Shown in pieces: positions 43,686 through 52,936 of a stretch of 64,000 nucleotides of DNA. Under the pieces are notes generated by a model. The model saw nothing but the letters and a program-made list of their open reading frames with translations. It did not search any database and was not told the DNA's origin. The translations under genes and the position numbers were made by a program. This stretch comes from JAFDZO01 sp041859205. Its GTDB lineage: Bacteria > Bacteroidota > Ignavibacteria > Tepidaquicellales > Tepidaquicellaceae. The stretch covers positions 28,915 through 92,914 of the forward strand of contig JBHEKU010000061.1 of the NCBI GenBank assembly GCA_041859205.1, in the 5' to 3' direction. Position 1 is the stretch's first letter; every line of letters begins with the position of its first letter.

Positions 43686-44255
43686 ATGAACAAAGCAGTT
43701 TTTATCGATAGAGACGGGACGATAAACGAAGAAGTTGACTATCTGAATCACGCTGATGACCTGAATGTTTTTCCGTATGCAATAGAAGCGTTACAGATAT
43801 TAAAGAACAAAGGTTTTAAAAACATAATTATAACAAATCAATCGGGGATAGCCAGAGGATTTTTTACAGAAGAAGATTTAAAATTAATTCATGAAAAATT
43901 GCTCGGCATTACAAACAAAATAACTCCGTTGATTGACGGCATATATTACTCGCCTTACCATACTGAAGGCACAATAGAGGAATACAAAATTGAAAGCGAT
44001 TTAAGAAAGCCGCGAATCGGCATGGTTCTTAAAGCGCGGGAAGAACATTCAATAGATTTGAATAGTTCTTTTTTTATTGGCGATACTTATACAGATATGA
44101 AGACTGCGCAAAATGCAGGCTTAAAAAAAATACTGGTTCTTACGGGCTATGGAGCGAGGGATTTGCAGAAATGCCTCGATGAAAATATTCAGTTAGACTT
44201 CATTGCTGCGGATTTACTTGATGCATCAAATCACATAAATAATTTACCAAACTAA
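43686..44255 (+). CDS. HAD-IIIA phosphatase (GmhB-like)
   Basis: 189 residues. FIDRDGTINE (6-15) has the nucleophile Asp and acid-base Asp; NQSGIARG (about 51-58) is motif II; RKPRIGM and FIGDTYTDMKTA hold motifs III and IV. Order agrees with D-glycero-beta-D-manno-heptose-1,7-bisphosphate 7-phosphatase, but the zinc-binding Cys cluster of GmhB is replaced (YYSPYHTEGTIEEYKIE has one His and no Cys). Either a zinc-free GmhB or a histidinol-phosphate type phosphatase. First gene of a plus-strand run to 50443. Confidence 0.85.
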   Translation: MNKAVFIDRDGTINEEVDYLNHADDLNVFPYAIEALQILKNKGFKNIIITNQSGIARGFFTEEDLKLIHEKLLGITNKITPLIDGIYYSPYHTEGTIEEYKIESDLRKPRIGMVLKAREEHSIDLNSSFFIGDTYTDMKTAQNAGLKKILVLTGYGARDLQKCLDENIQLDFIAADLLDASNHINNLPN

Positions 44256-44264
44256 TTGCTCTGA

Positions 44265-45470
44265 ATGACATTGTTAAAAAAGATAATATTCAAAGTTTCT
44301 TACTTCCCCTTATTCGTATTCTCGTTGATGATTCTGGTTCTTGCCGGATGTGAAAACAATCCGAATGACTTAGGGCTTACATTTATAAATCCTAACGATA
44401 CTGCCGGCTCAAAAATTTTAGATACTACAATTATTACAAGCAGCAATTTCCGTAAATATATAAACGATAACGGCTCGGGTAATATGCTTGTCGGAAATTA
44501 TATTTCAAACGGAAATCTTTACACTGCAAAAACGCTGCTTCAATATCAGGGAATAACAACTTCCTATGGCAGCGGAGCTAATGTTGTATCAGCTTCTCTC
44601 AGATTAAAATATTCGAAGTATGCTTTTAAAGATACAACGGGAACAGTTGCTTTCAATATTTACAAAGTGAATAGAGCATTGAATCTGCTTTCAGTTACAA
44701 ATGATTCCGTTACATCATCCGATATAGGAACAACATCGCTTGGAAGTTATTCCGGCAATCCGACTGATTACTCGGCAATAAATATTCCTATTGATAATCA
44801 GACAATGACAGACTGGCTTAAATATTCAGCCGATACTAATTATGCTCAGAAAAACTATGGACTGGCATTGGTTCCTAATACAGGCTCAACAACTATAAAA
44901 GGATTCTGTTCAGAAAACACCGCCGATTCATTAAGACCATATATTACATTAGTAATACAAACAAAAACTTCTTTAGATACAGTTGTATTAAGATTTCCAA
45001 GTTCAGTTTCAATAAGCAATGCTCCTCTTAGTGTGATTCCTTCTTCACAGTATTTTCTTGTGCAGAACGGCGTAAGCTTTAGAAATATTCTTAAGTTCGG
45101 TTTTCCGAATCTTCCTGCAAATGTAATTATCAACGAAGCATATTTACAGGTAACGCTTAATACTGCGCAGTCATATATTACATCAGGCACAAACAATCAG
45201 ATTAAGGTAGATATGGTAACGGACAGCTCTACAAAAGCTACTAACGATGAAGCGTTCTTCCTTACAAGGCTTGATTCGATTACTTATCAGGTAAGAATAA
45301 ATCAGATTGTGCAGAGATGGAATTCAGGCGTAAGCCCAAACTACGGATTATCTATGAGATGCCCGTCAGAAATCCAAAATCTTGATAATTTTATATTCTA
45401 TAATTCAGATAATCCGGATGTATCTAAACGTCCTAAACTAAGAGTTCGGTATTCTTTAAGAGAGTATTAA
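44265..45470 (+). CDS. Lipoprotein with DNRLRE-like C-terminal region
   Basis: 401 residues. A hydrophobic segment ending LVLAGC (Cys about 29) is a lipobox with a rather long n-region. The body is beta-rich, and two modules end in motifs such as SLRPYITLVIQ and RPKLRVRYSL, which resemble DNRLRE carbohydrate-binding-type domains. Next gene, an outer-membrane barrel, lies 49 nt downstream. Cell-surface role is likely; function unknown. Confidence 0.72.
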   Translation: MTLLKKIIFKVSYFPLFVFSLMILVLAGCENNPNDLGLTFINPNDTAGSKILDTTIITSSNFRKYINDNGSGNMLVGNYISNGNLYTAKTLLQYQGITTSYGSGANVVSASLRLKYSKYAFKDTTGTVAFNIYKVNRALNLLSVTNDSVTSSDIGTTSLGSYSGNPTDYSAINIPIDNQTMTDWLKYSADTNYAQKNYGLALVPNTGSTTIKGFCSENTADSLRPYITLVIQTKTSLDTVVLRFPSSVSISNAPLSVIPSSQYFLVQNGVSFRNILKFGFPNLPANVIINEAYLQVTLNTAQSYITSGTNNQIKVDMVTDSSTKATNDEAFFLTRLDSITYQVRINQIVQRWNSGVSPNYGLSMRCPSEIQNLDNFIFYNSDNPDVSKRPKLRVRYSLREY

Positions 45471-45519
45471 AAACATAACAGTACAACGAAAAATAAAGCA
45501 CTACACATAAAAGTTTAAA

Positions 45520-46776
45520 ATGCTAAAAAAAATAATTTTAATATTAGTTTTCCCTCTGATTTTTGTATCAGGCGTATTTGCTCAGGATGATTTCCCTACC
45601 GGCTCTCCTTACACTATATTCGGAATAGGCGACCTTAATTACAGTACAGCAATAAGAACTACAAGTATGGGAATACAGGGAATTTCTCTCACGGGAAATT
45701 ATATAAACAATCTGAACCCTGCTGCATTATCAAAAATTCCTTATACAAGTTTTTCTGTATTGTTCAACTATAACTTTCTGAAATCTTCCAATGGAGTAAC
45801 ATCAGTCAGCTCATCCAACGGGAACGCTTTTGGAATTAACATAGGTATTCCAATCAGTCAGGAGCAGGGCTGGTCACTGGCATTAGGATTTAATCCTTAC
45901 TCGCTTATCAATTATAAAATTATAAATAACTCAAGCTCACTGGGAGAGACCGTTAAGCAAACTTATGCAGGCAGAGGCGGTGTTTCAAGAATTAACATCG
46001 GAATGAGTTACACACTTTTGAAAAGCATCAGCTTAGGAGCGGATTTTAATTATGCATTCGGAGATATCAAAGATTTAAAACTTGTTGAATTCACTTCATC
46101 ATCAGGCTTTACACCTACAAGAATTTTAAGAGAGTACGATTACACAGGAACATACTTCAAAGGCGGAGCAATTGTTGAATTAGATAAGCTGTTCAAATTA
46201 AAAAAGAGCAATGAGTTTACTATCGGATTTTTATATGAATCACCTCTCACTTTAAAATCGAAGTTAGACGGAATTTATACATCCAGTATATCAACTGATA
46301 CCGTATCTATAGAGAAGGGAGATATCGATATTCCTGCCAGAATAGGTTTTGGTATTACAAAAAAAGTCGGGAACAGATATTTACTTTCTTCGGATTTGCT
46401 GATGCAGAACTGGAGCAATTTTCTTTCTTACGGAGTAGTACAGCCGAACTACCAGTCAGCAATGAGAATAGGCGCCGGTGTTGAAATTCAGCCGATAGAA
46501 AATACAGATAAGACATGGGATAAACTCTCATACAGATTTGGCGGATTTTATGAAACATCTTATTATACAGTTAACGGTGAATCAATTAACAGAATAGGAA
46601 TTAATGCCGGTATCGGCGTTCCTATCAGCAAGTTTAATTCATTGGATTTCGGTATTAGCGTTTCAACAAGAGGTAAAACAGAAAACGGCTTAATAAAAGA
46701 TGATATGATAAAGCTAACTGCAGGACTAAACTTTGGCGAGCTTTGGTTTGTAAGACCTAAAGATGAAGACAGATAA
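45520..46776 (+). CDS. Outer-membrane beta-barrel protein (FadL/PorV-like)
   Basis: 418 residues: signal peptide (about 1-21, ending VFAQ), then an N-terminal hatch-like segment with NNLNPAALSKIPYTSFSV, recalling the N-P-A-x-L feature of FadL and PorV-type barrels, and about 14 amphipathic strands (GWSLALGFNPYSLINYKI, RYLLSSDLLMQNWS). The last strands (LTAGLNFGELWFV) are followed by a short charged tail. Not identical to PorV; cargo or substrate unknown. 18 nt before rpiB. Confidence 0.75.
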   Translation: MLKKIILILVFPLIFVSGVFAQDDFPTGSPYTIFGIGDLNYSTAIRTTSMGIQGISLTGNYINNLNPAALSKIPYTSFSVLFNYNFLKSSNGVTSVSSSNGNAFGINIGIPISQEQGWSLALGFNPYSLINYKIINNSSSLGETVKQTYAGRGGVSRINIGMSYTLLKSISLGADFNYAFGDIKDLKLVEFTSSSGFTPTRILREYDYTGTYFKGGAIVELDKLFKLKKSNEFTIGFLYESPLTLKSKLDGIYTSSISTDTVSIEKGDIDIPARIGFGITKKVGNRYLLSSDLLMQNWSNFLSYGVVQPNYQSAMRIGAGVEIQPIENTDKTWDKLSYRFGGFYETSYYTVNGESINRIGINAGIGVPISKFNSLDFGISVSTRGKTENGLIKDDMIKLTAGLNFGELWFVRPKDEDR

Positions 46777-46794
46777 AAAAATTTTAACAATACT

Positions 46795-47235
46795 ATGAAA
46801 ATTTCAGTCGGCTCAGACCACAGAGGTTTTATTTATAAAGAAAGAATAAAAGAGCTTCTTACTAAGCAGGGACATGAAGTAACTGACTTCGGAACCTATT
46901 CTGAAGAAAGCTCTGATTATCCGGATTACAGTGTTAAAGTCGGTGAGTCAGTCGCATCTAAGGAAACAGATTTTGGTGTTCTAATTTGCGGAAGCGGAAT
47001 AGGCGTAAACATTACTGCAAATAAAGTTAAAGGTGTAAGAGCGGTAAATATATGCTCGGAGAAAACTGCAGAGATGGGAAGAAAGCATAACAACGCAAAC
47101 GTAGTAACGTTCGGACAGGATGTAACGGCATTTGATCTGGTTGAAAGAGCTTTGAATGTTTTCCTTACAACAGAGTTTGAAGGCGGCAGACATGAAAGAC
47201 GCATCGAAAAAATAACAGAACTAACAGGGAAATAA
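46795..47235 (+). CDS. rpiB: Ribose-5-phosphate isomerase B
   Basis: 146 residues of the RpiB/LacAB fold. SVGSDHRGF (4-12), VTDFGTYSEESSDYPDY, then CGSGIGVNITANK with the catalytic Cys (about 64), and the NNANVVTFGQ region. It interconverts ribulose-5-phosphate and ribose-5-phosphate. ATG at 46795; 18 nt after the barrel gene. Confidence 0.95.
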   Translation: MKISVGSDHRGFIYKERIKELLTKQGHEVTDFGTYSEESSDYPDYSVKVGESVASKETDFGVLICGSGIGVNITANKVKGVRAVNICSEKTAEMGRKHNNANVVTFGQDVTAFDLVERALNVFLTTEFEGGRHERRIEKITELTGK

Positions 47236-47237
47236 AA

Positions 47238-47282
47238 TTTCAAATAAGTCTTAATATAAGTTTTCAAATAAGTCTTAATATA
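47238..47282. repeat. Tandem 24-bp repeat (2 copies) before glyA
   Basis: TTTCAAATAAGTCTTAATATA occurs at 47238-47258 and again at 47262-47282, perfect. It lies just after rpiB and about 40 bp before glyA. Confidence 0.85.
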
Positions 47283-47323
47283 TATTTCTTTATCTATAAT
47301 TCTTAATCTATTAGAATAATTCT

Positions 47324-48616
47324 ATGAACTCATCTCTTCAATCTTACGATCCGGAAATTTTTTCCACAATACAAAAAGAAGCTGAAAGACAAACAGAGAA
47401 GCTTGAAATGATAGCCTCTGAAAATTTCGTTTCAAAAGCTGTGATGGAAGCGCAAGGCTCAGTCCTTACAAATAAATATGCTGAAGGCTATCCCGGAAAA
47501 AGATATTACGGCGGATGTGAGTTTGTAGATATAGCTGAGGACTTAGCTAGAGACAGAGCAAAACAATTATTCGGAGCAGAGTATGTAAACGTGCAGCCGC
47601 ACTCAGGCTCACAGGCAAATATGGCAGTGTACTTCGTGCACTTAAAGCCCGGCGATAAAGTTATGGGCATGGACCTTTCACAAGGCGGACATTTAACTCA
47701 CGGCTCACCTGTAAATTTCTCAGGGCAGCTTTATAATTTCACAAGCTACGGACTTGATGCTGAGACAGGCTACATTGATTACAACGATGTTGAAGCAAAG
47801 GCAATGAAAGAAAAGCCTAAGATGATAACTGTAGGCGCATCAGCTTACTCAAGAAATATTGATTATAAAAAATTCAGAGAGATAGCCGATAAAATCGGTG
47901 CGTTTCTCTTCGCAGATATTGCTCACCCTGCAGGACTTATTGCCAAAAAATTATTGAACGACCCGCTTCCTCACTGTCATGTAGTTGCATCAACAACCCA
48001 TAAAACATTACGAGGACCAAGAGGCGGAATAATTCTGATGGGTAAAGATTATGAGAATCCATTCGGACTCGTTGCTCCTAAATCAGGCAGAACCAAAATG
48101 ATGAGCGAACTGATTGATTCCATGGTAATGCCCGGCGTACAGGGCGGACCGCTTATGCATGTTATTGCAGCAAAGGCAGTTGCATTTAAAGAGGACTTAG
48201 AAGATTCATTCTTAGAGTATTGTAAACAGGTTATTAAAAATGCACAGGCATTAGCCGCTAAGTTAGTATCGTACGATTTTAAAGTTATTTCAGGCGGTAC
48301 GGATAATCACCTTATGCTGATTGATTTAAGAAATAAAAATCTTTCAGGCAAAGCAGCAGAAAACGCTCTTGATGAAATAGGAATTACATGTAATAAAAAT
48401 GCAGTACCTTTTGATGATAAGTCACCATTGATTACAAGCGGTATAAGATTAGGAACTCCTGCTCTCACAACTCGCGGAATGAAAGAAGCTGATATGGAAA
48501 CAATTGCAGATATGATTAACAAAGTGACTTCAAATCACAAAGATGAGAACGTTAAAAAAGAAGTTGCTGAGGCAGTAAAAGAGCTGACTGCAAAATTCCC
48601 ATTGTATAAAAGCTGA
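47324..48616 (+). CDS. glyA: Serine hydroxymethyltransferase
   Basis: 430 residues, PLP fold type I. MIASENFVSKAVMEAQGSVLTNKYAEGYPGKRYYGGC contains the substrate-binding region, given here as positions 26-62; the PLP lysine is in STTHKTLRGPRGG (Lys about 229). NTGC-type ligands and the TNYH-like VQPHSGSQANMAVY block match. It links serine and glycine to one-carbon folate. 34 nt before tatC. Confidence 0.97.
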   Translation: MNSSLQSYDPEIFSTIQKEAERQTEKLEMIASENFVSKAVMEAQGSVLTNKYAEGYPGKRYYGGCEFVDIAEDLARDRAKQLFGAEYVNVQPHSGSQANMAVYFVHLKPGDKVMGMDLSQGGHLTHGSPVNFSGQLYNFTSYGLDAETGYIDYNDVEAKAMKEKPKMITVGASAYSRNIDYKKFREIADKIGAFLFADIAHPAGLIAKKLLNDPLPHCHVVASTTHKTLRGPRGGIILMGKDYENPFGLVAPKSGRTKMMSELIDSMVMPGVQGGPLMHVIAAKAVAFKEDLEDSFLEYCKQVIKNAQALAAKLVSYDFKVISGGTDNHLMLIDLRNKNLSGKAAENALDEIGITCNKNAVPFDDKSPLITSGIRLGTPALTTRGMKEADMETIADMINKVTSNHKDENVKKEVAEAVKELTAKFPLYKS

Positions 48617-48650
48617 TAAAAGCTAAACAAAGAAAAAATTTTTAAGCGGT

Positions 48651-49415
48651 TTGAGCGAAGACAATAATATACACGAAGAAGATGGAATGAGTTTTCTCGA
48701 CCACCTCGAGGAGCTCAGATGGCGGATAGTTAAGGCAGTTATTGGAGTTGTGCTTGGCGGAATTATCGCTGCTGTTTTTATCGACTGGATAATGAATGTT
48801 GTCCTGCTAAAACCGGCAACAATGACGGTGCCTCCGCTGGAATTACAGAACATAAAACCGTTCGGGCAGTTCTCACTCTATATGGAAGTAATTATTACAT
48901 GCGGAGTGATACTCAGTATTCCGAACATTCTTTATCAGATTTGGAAGTTTATAGAACCTGCTCTTAAACCGAGCGAAAAAAAATATGTGTCATCCATCGT
49001 ATTTTTTTCTTCCTTATGTTTTATATCAGGTATTATTTTTGCGTACTTTGTAATGCTGCCTACTTCGTTAGGATTTTTTGCGCAGTTCGGTTCGGCAATC
49101 ATTAAAAATATTATTGCCGTAGATGAATATTATTCTTTTATAATTTCAGTGATGCTTACGGCAGGAATTGTGTTCGAGCTTCCTATGATTTCCTTCTTTC
49201 TTTCAAAGATAGGAATATTGAAGCCGACATTTATGCGGAAGTATAGAAAGCACGCAATCGTTCTTATTCTTTTAATAGCAGGTATAGTTACTCCAAGCCC
49301 CGATGTTACAAGCCAGATGCTTTTAGGCGTTCCGTTGTTTTTGCTTTATGAAATCAGTATTCTCATTTGTAAGTTCTCACAGAAAAAAATAATTCCCGAA
49401 ACAGAAGAGGGATAA
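48651..49415 (+). CDS. tatC: Sec-independent protein translocase TatC
   Basis: 254 residues with six membrane helices. The signature FLDHLEELRWRIVKA near the N-terminus, the LYQIWKFIEPALKPSEKK block (about 103-120), and RKHAIVLILLIAGIVTPSPDVTSQ (about 197-220) are typical. TatC binds twin-arginine signal peptides. TTG 48651 gives an acidic 12-residue leader; ATG 48687 is an alternative. No tatA or tatB is adjacent, so they must be elsewhere if the system is active. Confidence 0.94.
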   Translation: MSEDNNIHEEDGMSFLDHLEELRWRIVKAVIGVVLGGIIAAVFIDWIMNVVLLKPATMTVPPLELQNIKPFGQFSLYMEVIITCGVILSIPNILYQIWKFIEPALKPSEKKYVSSIVFFSSLCFISGIIFAYFVMLPTSLGFFAQFGSAIIKNIIAVDEYYSFIISVMLTAGIVFELPMISFFLSKIGILKPTFMRKYRKHAIVLILLIAGIVTPSPDVTSQMLLGVPLFLLYEISILICKFSQKKIIPETEEG

Positions 49416-49474
49416 ATTAATTTATAACTAAAACAATTTTTCTGCATTTGTAAGGATATCAATGCAGAGCTAAG

Positions 49475-50443
49475 ATGAATTTAAAAGACATATCAATACC
49501 GATTACCGAAGAGCTTGAATATTTTCAGGAGCAGTTCTCTAAAGTTTTAAAATCCAACGTAGCCTTAATTGATTTAATCACAAAGTATCTTCTTAAGCAA
49601 AAAGGAAAGAAGATAAGACCTATACTTGTGATTCTTTCTGCAAAGCTGGTCGGCACTGTGAACGAACGCACATACGTTGCAGCAAATCTTGTTGAGCTTC
49701 TGCATACAGCAACTCTAATTCACGATGACGTTGTTGACGAGGCAAAAACAAGAAGAGGCATTGCATCTATAAATGCCGTATGGAAAAACAAAGCTGCCGT
49801 TCTCATAGGTGATTATCTGCTTTCAAGCGGTTTACTGATTGCTGTTGAAGCGAAAGAACATACCTTTTTACAATACACATCTGAAGCGGTGAAGAGCATG
49901 AGCGAAGGCGAGCTTCTGCAAATACAGAAAGCACGTAACTTCGATGCTACTGAAGAAACTTACTTCAAAGTTATCAAAGATAAGACTGCATCATTATTAA
50001 AATCCTGCTGCAAAATGGGAGCGCTGAGCGCGACATCAAATGAAGAACATGTTGAGAGACTCGGAGTATTCGGAGAGAATCTCGGAATAGCGTTTCAGTT
50101 ACAGGATGATTACTTAGATTATGCAGGAAGAAAAAAATTATTAGGTAAGTCAGTCGGAAATGATTTAAAAGAAAAGAAATTCACTCTGCCTTTAATAATT
50201 TCATTGAATAACGCTCCTAAGAAAAAATCTGCAGAGATAATGAAATTGATTAAAAGCGATTCGACAAAGAAGTTTAATATAGTGCATGATTTTGTTTATG
50301 AATTCGGCGGAATGGAATATACTCAGAATAAGATAAAAGAATTTTCAGATAAGGCAAAAGAAGCAATCTGTATCTTCAAGGAAACAGATACAAAAAAATC
50401 TTTGCTAAAGCTTGTTGATTTTCTGGAGATAAGAGAACACTAA
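49475..50443 (+). CDS. Long-chain polyprenyl diphosphate synthase
   Basis: 322 residues. KKIRPILVILSAK, the first Asp-rich HDDVVDEAKTRRG (DDxxD, about 88-100) and the second QLQDDYLDYAG (about 208-218) are the trans-prenyltransferase motifs. Residues at positions 4-5 before the first DDxxD are small (TATLI), consistent with a long-chain product such as octaprenyl or heptaprenyl diphosphate for menaquinone side chains. Last gene of the run before the terminator. Confidence 0.9.
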   Translation: MNLKDISIPITEELEYFQEQFSKVLKSNVALIDLITKYLLKQKGKKIRPILVILSAKLVGTVNERTYVAANLVELLHTATLIHDDVVDEAKTRRGIASINAVWKNKAAVLIGDYLLSSGLLIAVEAKEHTFLQYTSEAVKSMSEGELLQIQKARNFDATEETYFKVIKDKTASLLKSCCKMGALSATSNEEHVERLGVFGENLGIAFQLQDDYLDYAGRKKLLGKSVGNDLKEKKFTLPLIISLNNAPKKKSAEIMKLIKSDSTKKFNIVHDFVYEFGGMEYTQNKIKEFSDKAKEAICIFKETDTKKSLLKLVDFLEIREH

Positions 50444-50525
50444 TTTCAATTAACAATTAGTAATTATCAATTAACAGAAAACGTTATTTGAAATTTCATA
50501 AAGTAAAAAAGTTTTAGTTCTAACA

Positions 50526-50560
50526 AAAAAGGCGCTCAAAATATTTTGAACGCCTTTTGC
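50526..50560. terminator. Bidirectional intrinsic terminator
   Basis: AAAAGGCG-TCAAAAT and ATTTTGA-CGCCTTTT form a long stem with one mismatch. It lies between the convergent polyprenyl synthase and icd genes. Confidence 0.88.
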
Positions 50561-50593
50561 TTTTATGTATTAAATTTTATTTCTGAATATTGA

Positions 50594-52033
50594 TTAAGAA
50601 GAATATCCGGCTTCTCCGTCGAAGTTGTAAAGATTTTCAGTTTTAATGAAATCAAATCCGCCTTCGTGAAGTTTATCAAGCAATGCAATGATATCAGAGT
50701 TTTTAATTATCTCTCCTTTATTCCCTGAGAAATATCTTCCTCTCCAGTGATCAGAGCAGAAAATATCTCCCGGCGCATTCGGCCAGACTGTAACGCCTCT
50801 GTTGCTGATTAACTTTAATTGTAATCCGCCTGCAGATATTTTGCTTAGCATTGCGCCAAGGTCATCTGCTTTACCTGATGTCCAGTCAAAGAATACATCA
50901 ACGCCGACTAGATCTTTTCGTTGTTTTGTAGGTACATATTTTTTTGATATAATATCTTTTCTATCAATGTTATTATAGTTAACAGCTTTTAAGATAGAAG
51001 GCTTCTGGCCGACTCTTGCAATAACTGCCTGAGCAAATTCTTTTGTGCCGACTTTCTCTTTGCTGATTCCTTCTTTAAAGATATCATAGGTATGAACACC
51101 GTCTTCCATTGTTTTGAGCCATGCGTTGTGAACGTTAGTTGCAACATCTGACTGACCGATATGATTTAACATAAGCACTGCGCCTAAAAGAAGTCCTGTA
51201 GGATTAGCAAGATTTTGTCCTGCTCTTCTCGGAGCTGAGCCGTGTATAGCTTCAAACATTGCGAAGTTATCACCGATGTTTGCAGAACCTGCAAGACCGA
51301 CTGAACCTGTCATCTGTGCAGCAACGTCAGATAAAATATCGCCGTATAAATTTTCCATAACGATAACATCAAAATCTTCAGGTGAAGTTGCCATCTTAGC
51401 GGCACCGATATCTATAATCCAGTTTTCATTTATGATATCAGGATACTCAGCAGCAATTTCATCAAACACTTTATGAAATAATCCGTCAGTCATCTTCATG
51501 ATGTTATCCTTCATGAAGCATGTAACTTTTTTTCTATTGTTTGCTTTAGCATACTCAAAAGCATATCTGATAATTTTTTCGCAGCCGGGGCGTGAAATTA
51601 ATTTCAGACACTGGTAAACATCGTTAGTCTGTCTGTGCTCAATACCTGCGTATAAGTCTTCTTCATTCTCTCTTACGATAACAACATCCATTACCGGATG
51701 TTTTGTTGAAACGTAAGGATGGTAGCTTACGCAAGGTCTTATATTTGCATAAAGACCGAGAGTTTTTCTCGTAGCTACGTTAAGGCTTTTATATCCGCCG
51801 CCCTGCGGAGTTGTGATAGGAGCTTTCAAAAAAACTTTTGTTTTTCTGAGAGAGTCCCATGAGCTTTGTTCGATACCTGTTGCATTTCCTGCAAGGTAAA
51901 CTTTCTCGCCGATTTCAATTACTTCTATATCAAGCTTTGCGCCTGCGGCAAGCATAATATCAAGTGTTGCCTGCATAATTTCCGGTCCGATTCCGTCTCC
52001 ATATGCAACTGTTATTGGTGTATTTCCAGACAT
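50594..52033 (-). CDS. icd: NADP-dependent isocitrate dehydrogenase, long type
   Basis: 479 residues. VAYGDGIGPEIM (9-20), TPQGGGYKSLNVATRKTLGLYANIRPC (phosphate and substrate Ser/Arg region, about 79-105), VIVRENEEDLYAGIEH and MENLYGDILSDVAAQ are the beta-decarboxylating dehydrogenase motifs; FEAIHGSAPRRAGQN near 284 is the cofactor loop. The extra 140-residue C-terminal domain from about 340 (VGVDVFFDWTSG) matches the Thermus/Rickettsia-type enzyme, which explains the length. TCA-cycle step making NADPH. Confidence 0.93.
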   Translation of the reverse strand: MSGNTPITVAYGDGIGPEIMQATLDIMLAAGAKLDIEVIEIGEKVYLAGNATGIEQSSWDSLRKTKVFLKAPITTPQGGGYKSLNVATRKTLGLYANIRPCVSYHPYVSTKHPVMDVVIVRENEEDLYAGIEHRQTNDVYQCLKLISRPGCEKIIRYAFEYAKANNRKKVTCFMKDNIMKMTDGLFHKVFDEIAAEYPDIINENWIIDIGAAKMATSPEDFDVIVMENLYGDILSDVAAQMTGSVGLAGSANIGDNFAMFEAIHGSAPRRAGQNLANPTGLLLGAVLMLNHIGQSDVATNVHNAWLKTMEDGVHTYDIFKEGISKEKVGTKEFAQAVIARVGQKPSILKAVNYNNIDRKDIISKKYVPTKQRKDLVGVDVFFDWTSGKADDLGAMLSKISAGGLQLKLISNRGVTVWPNAPGDIFCSDHWRGRYFSGNKGEIIKNSDIIALLDKLHEGGFDFIKTENLYNFDGEAGYSS

Positions 52034-52138
52034 GATTAACCTTTCTGAGTTTTGATGTGATTATTAAATTTGAAGTTGTAAAATAATCAATCTGGGAGAG
52101 AGATAAAATCTATTATTTATATCTGTATTTGATGGGAC

Positions 52139-52271
52139 AGGAACACAGATTAATATGATAAATATGATTTCACTGAATAAGAGCATTAATTCAGCTTACA
52201 TATTTCAATGAAACACTAAATTTCCAAGTTCATCTGTGACATCATTCATATTCATAAACATCTGTGTTCCT
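52139..52271. repeat. Imperfect inverted repeat AGGAACACAGAT / ATCTGTGTTCCT
   Basis: Outer 12-bp arms are perfect and extend loosely to about 30 bp (ATATGA and ATCAT blocks). It fills much of the 334-bp gap between divergent icd and yqgE. The motif is a common Bacteroidota intergenic repeat. Nothing else is seen in the gap. Confidence 0.6.
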
Positions 52272-52367
52272 TTAACACTAATAATAAAAAAATTTCTTCT
52301 TTGCCTCTTTGCTTATGAATTTATATTTTATAAAAGTTGAAAAAAAAACGATAAAAAAGATTAAAAT

Positions 52368-52919
52368 ATGATTCACCAACCTGAAAAAGGAAAACTACTT
52401 CTCGCCGAACCATTCATGCAAGACCCCAACTTTAAACGCTCCGTTGTTCTGTTATGCGAACATAACGAACAGGGAACAATGGGATTTATCATAAATAAAA
52501 AAACAGAATTATCACTTAACGATGTAGTTGTTGATTTTCCTGACTTCGATGCCCCTGTTTATTTCGGCGGACCTGTGCAGCCAAACACTTTGCAATTTAT
52601 TCATAGGGGTAAACCAATTGAGAACAGTATTGAAATAGCGGACGGAATTTACTGGGGCGGAAGCTTTGAAGAACTGAAAACATTAATGAGTGTAAGCGCT
52701 GTGAACTCTGAGGATTTTATTTTCCTTGTCGGCTACTGCGGATGGGATGAAGGACAGCTTGGCTTCGAGCAAAAAGAAAACTCATGGGTAGTTGCAGATG
52801 CTAAGGAAGAAGTTATCTTTACCGAAAATCCTGATTCAATGTGGGCAGAAGTAATGAAGAAGCTCGGCAAAAAATATGCAGTGATGGCAAGCTTCCCCGA
52901 AGACCCAAGTTTAAATTAA
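52368..52919 (+). CDS. YqgE/AlgH family protein
   Basis: 183 residues. GKLLLAEPFMQDPNFKRSVVLLCEHNEQGTMGFIINK (8-44 region) is the family hallmark, followed by VYFGGPVQPNTLQFIH, IYWGGSFEEL and FLVGYCGWDEGQLGFE. Uncharacterised cytoplasmic family. 17 nt before the alpha/beta hydrolase. Confidence 0.93.
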   Translation: MIHQPEKGKLLLAEPFMQDPNFKRSVVLLCEHNEQGTMGFIINKKTELSLNDVVVDFPDFDAPVYFGGPVQPNTLQFIHRGKPIENSIEIADGIYWGGSFEELKTLMSVSAVNSEDFIFLVGYCGWDEGQLGFEQKENSWVVADAKEEVIFTENPDSMWAEVMKKLGKKYAVMASFPEDPSLN

Positions 52920-52936
52920 TTTTACAATTTATTACA

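Noticed and set aside
47236..47323. Glycine riboswitch before glyA
   Set aside because: The gap is only 88 nt, AT-rich and made mostly of a direct repeat; no aptamer-like helices are visible.
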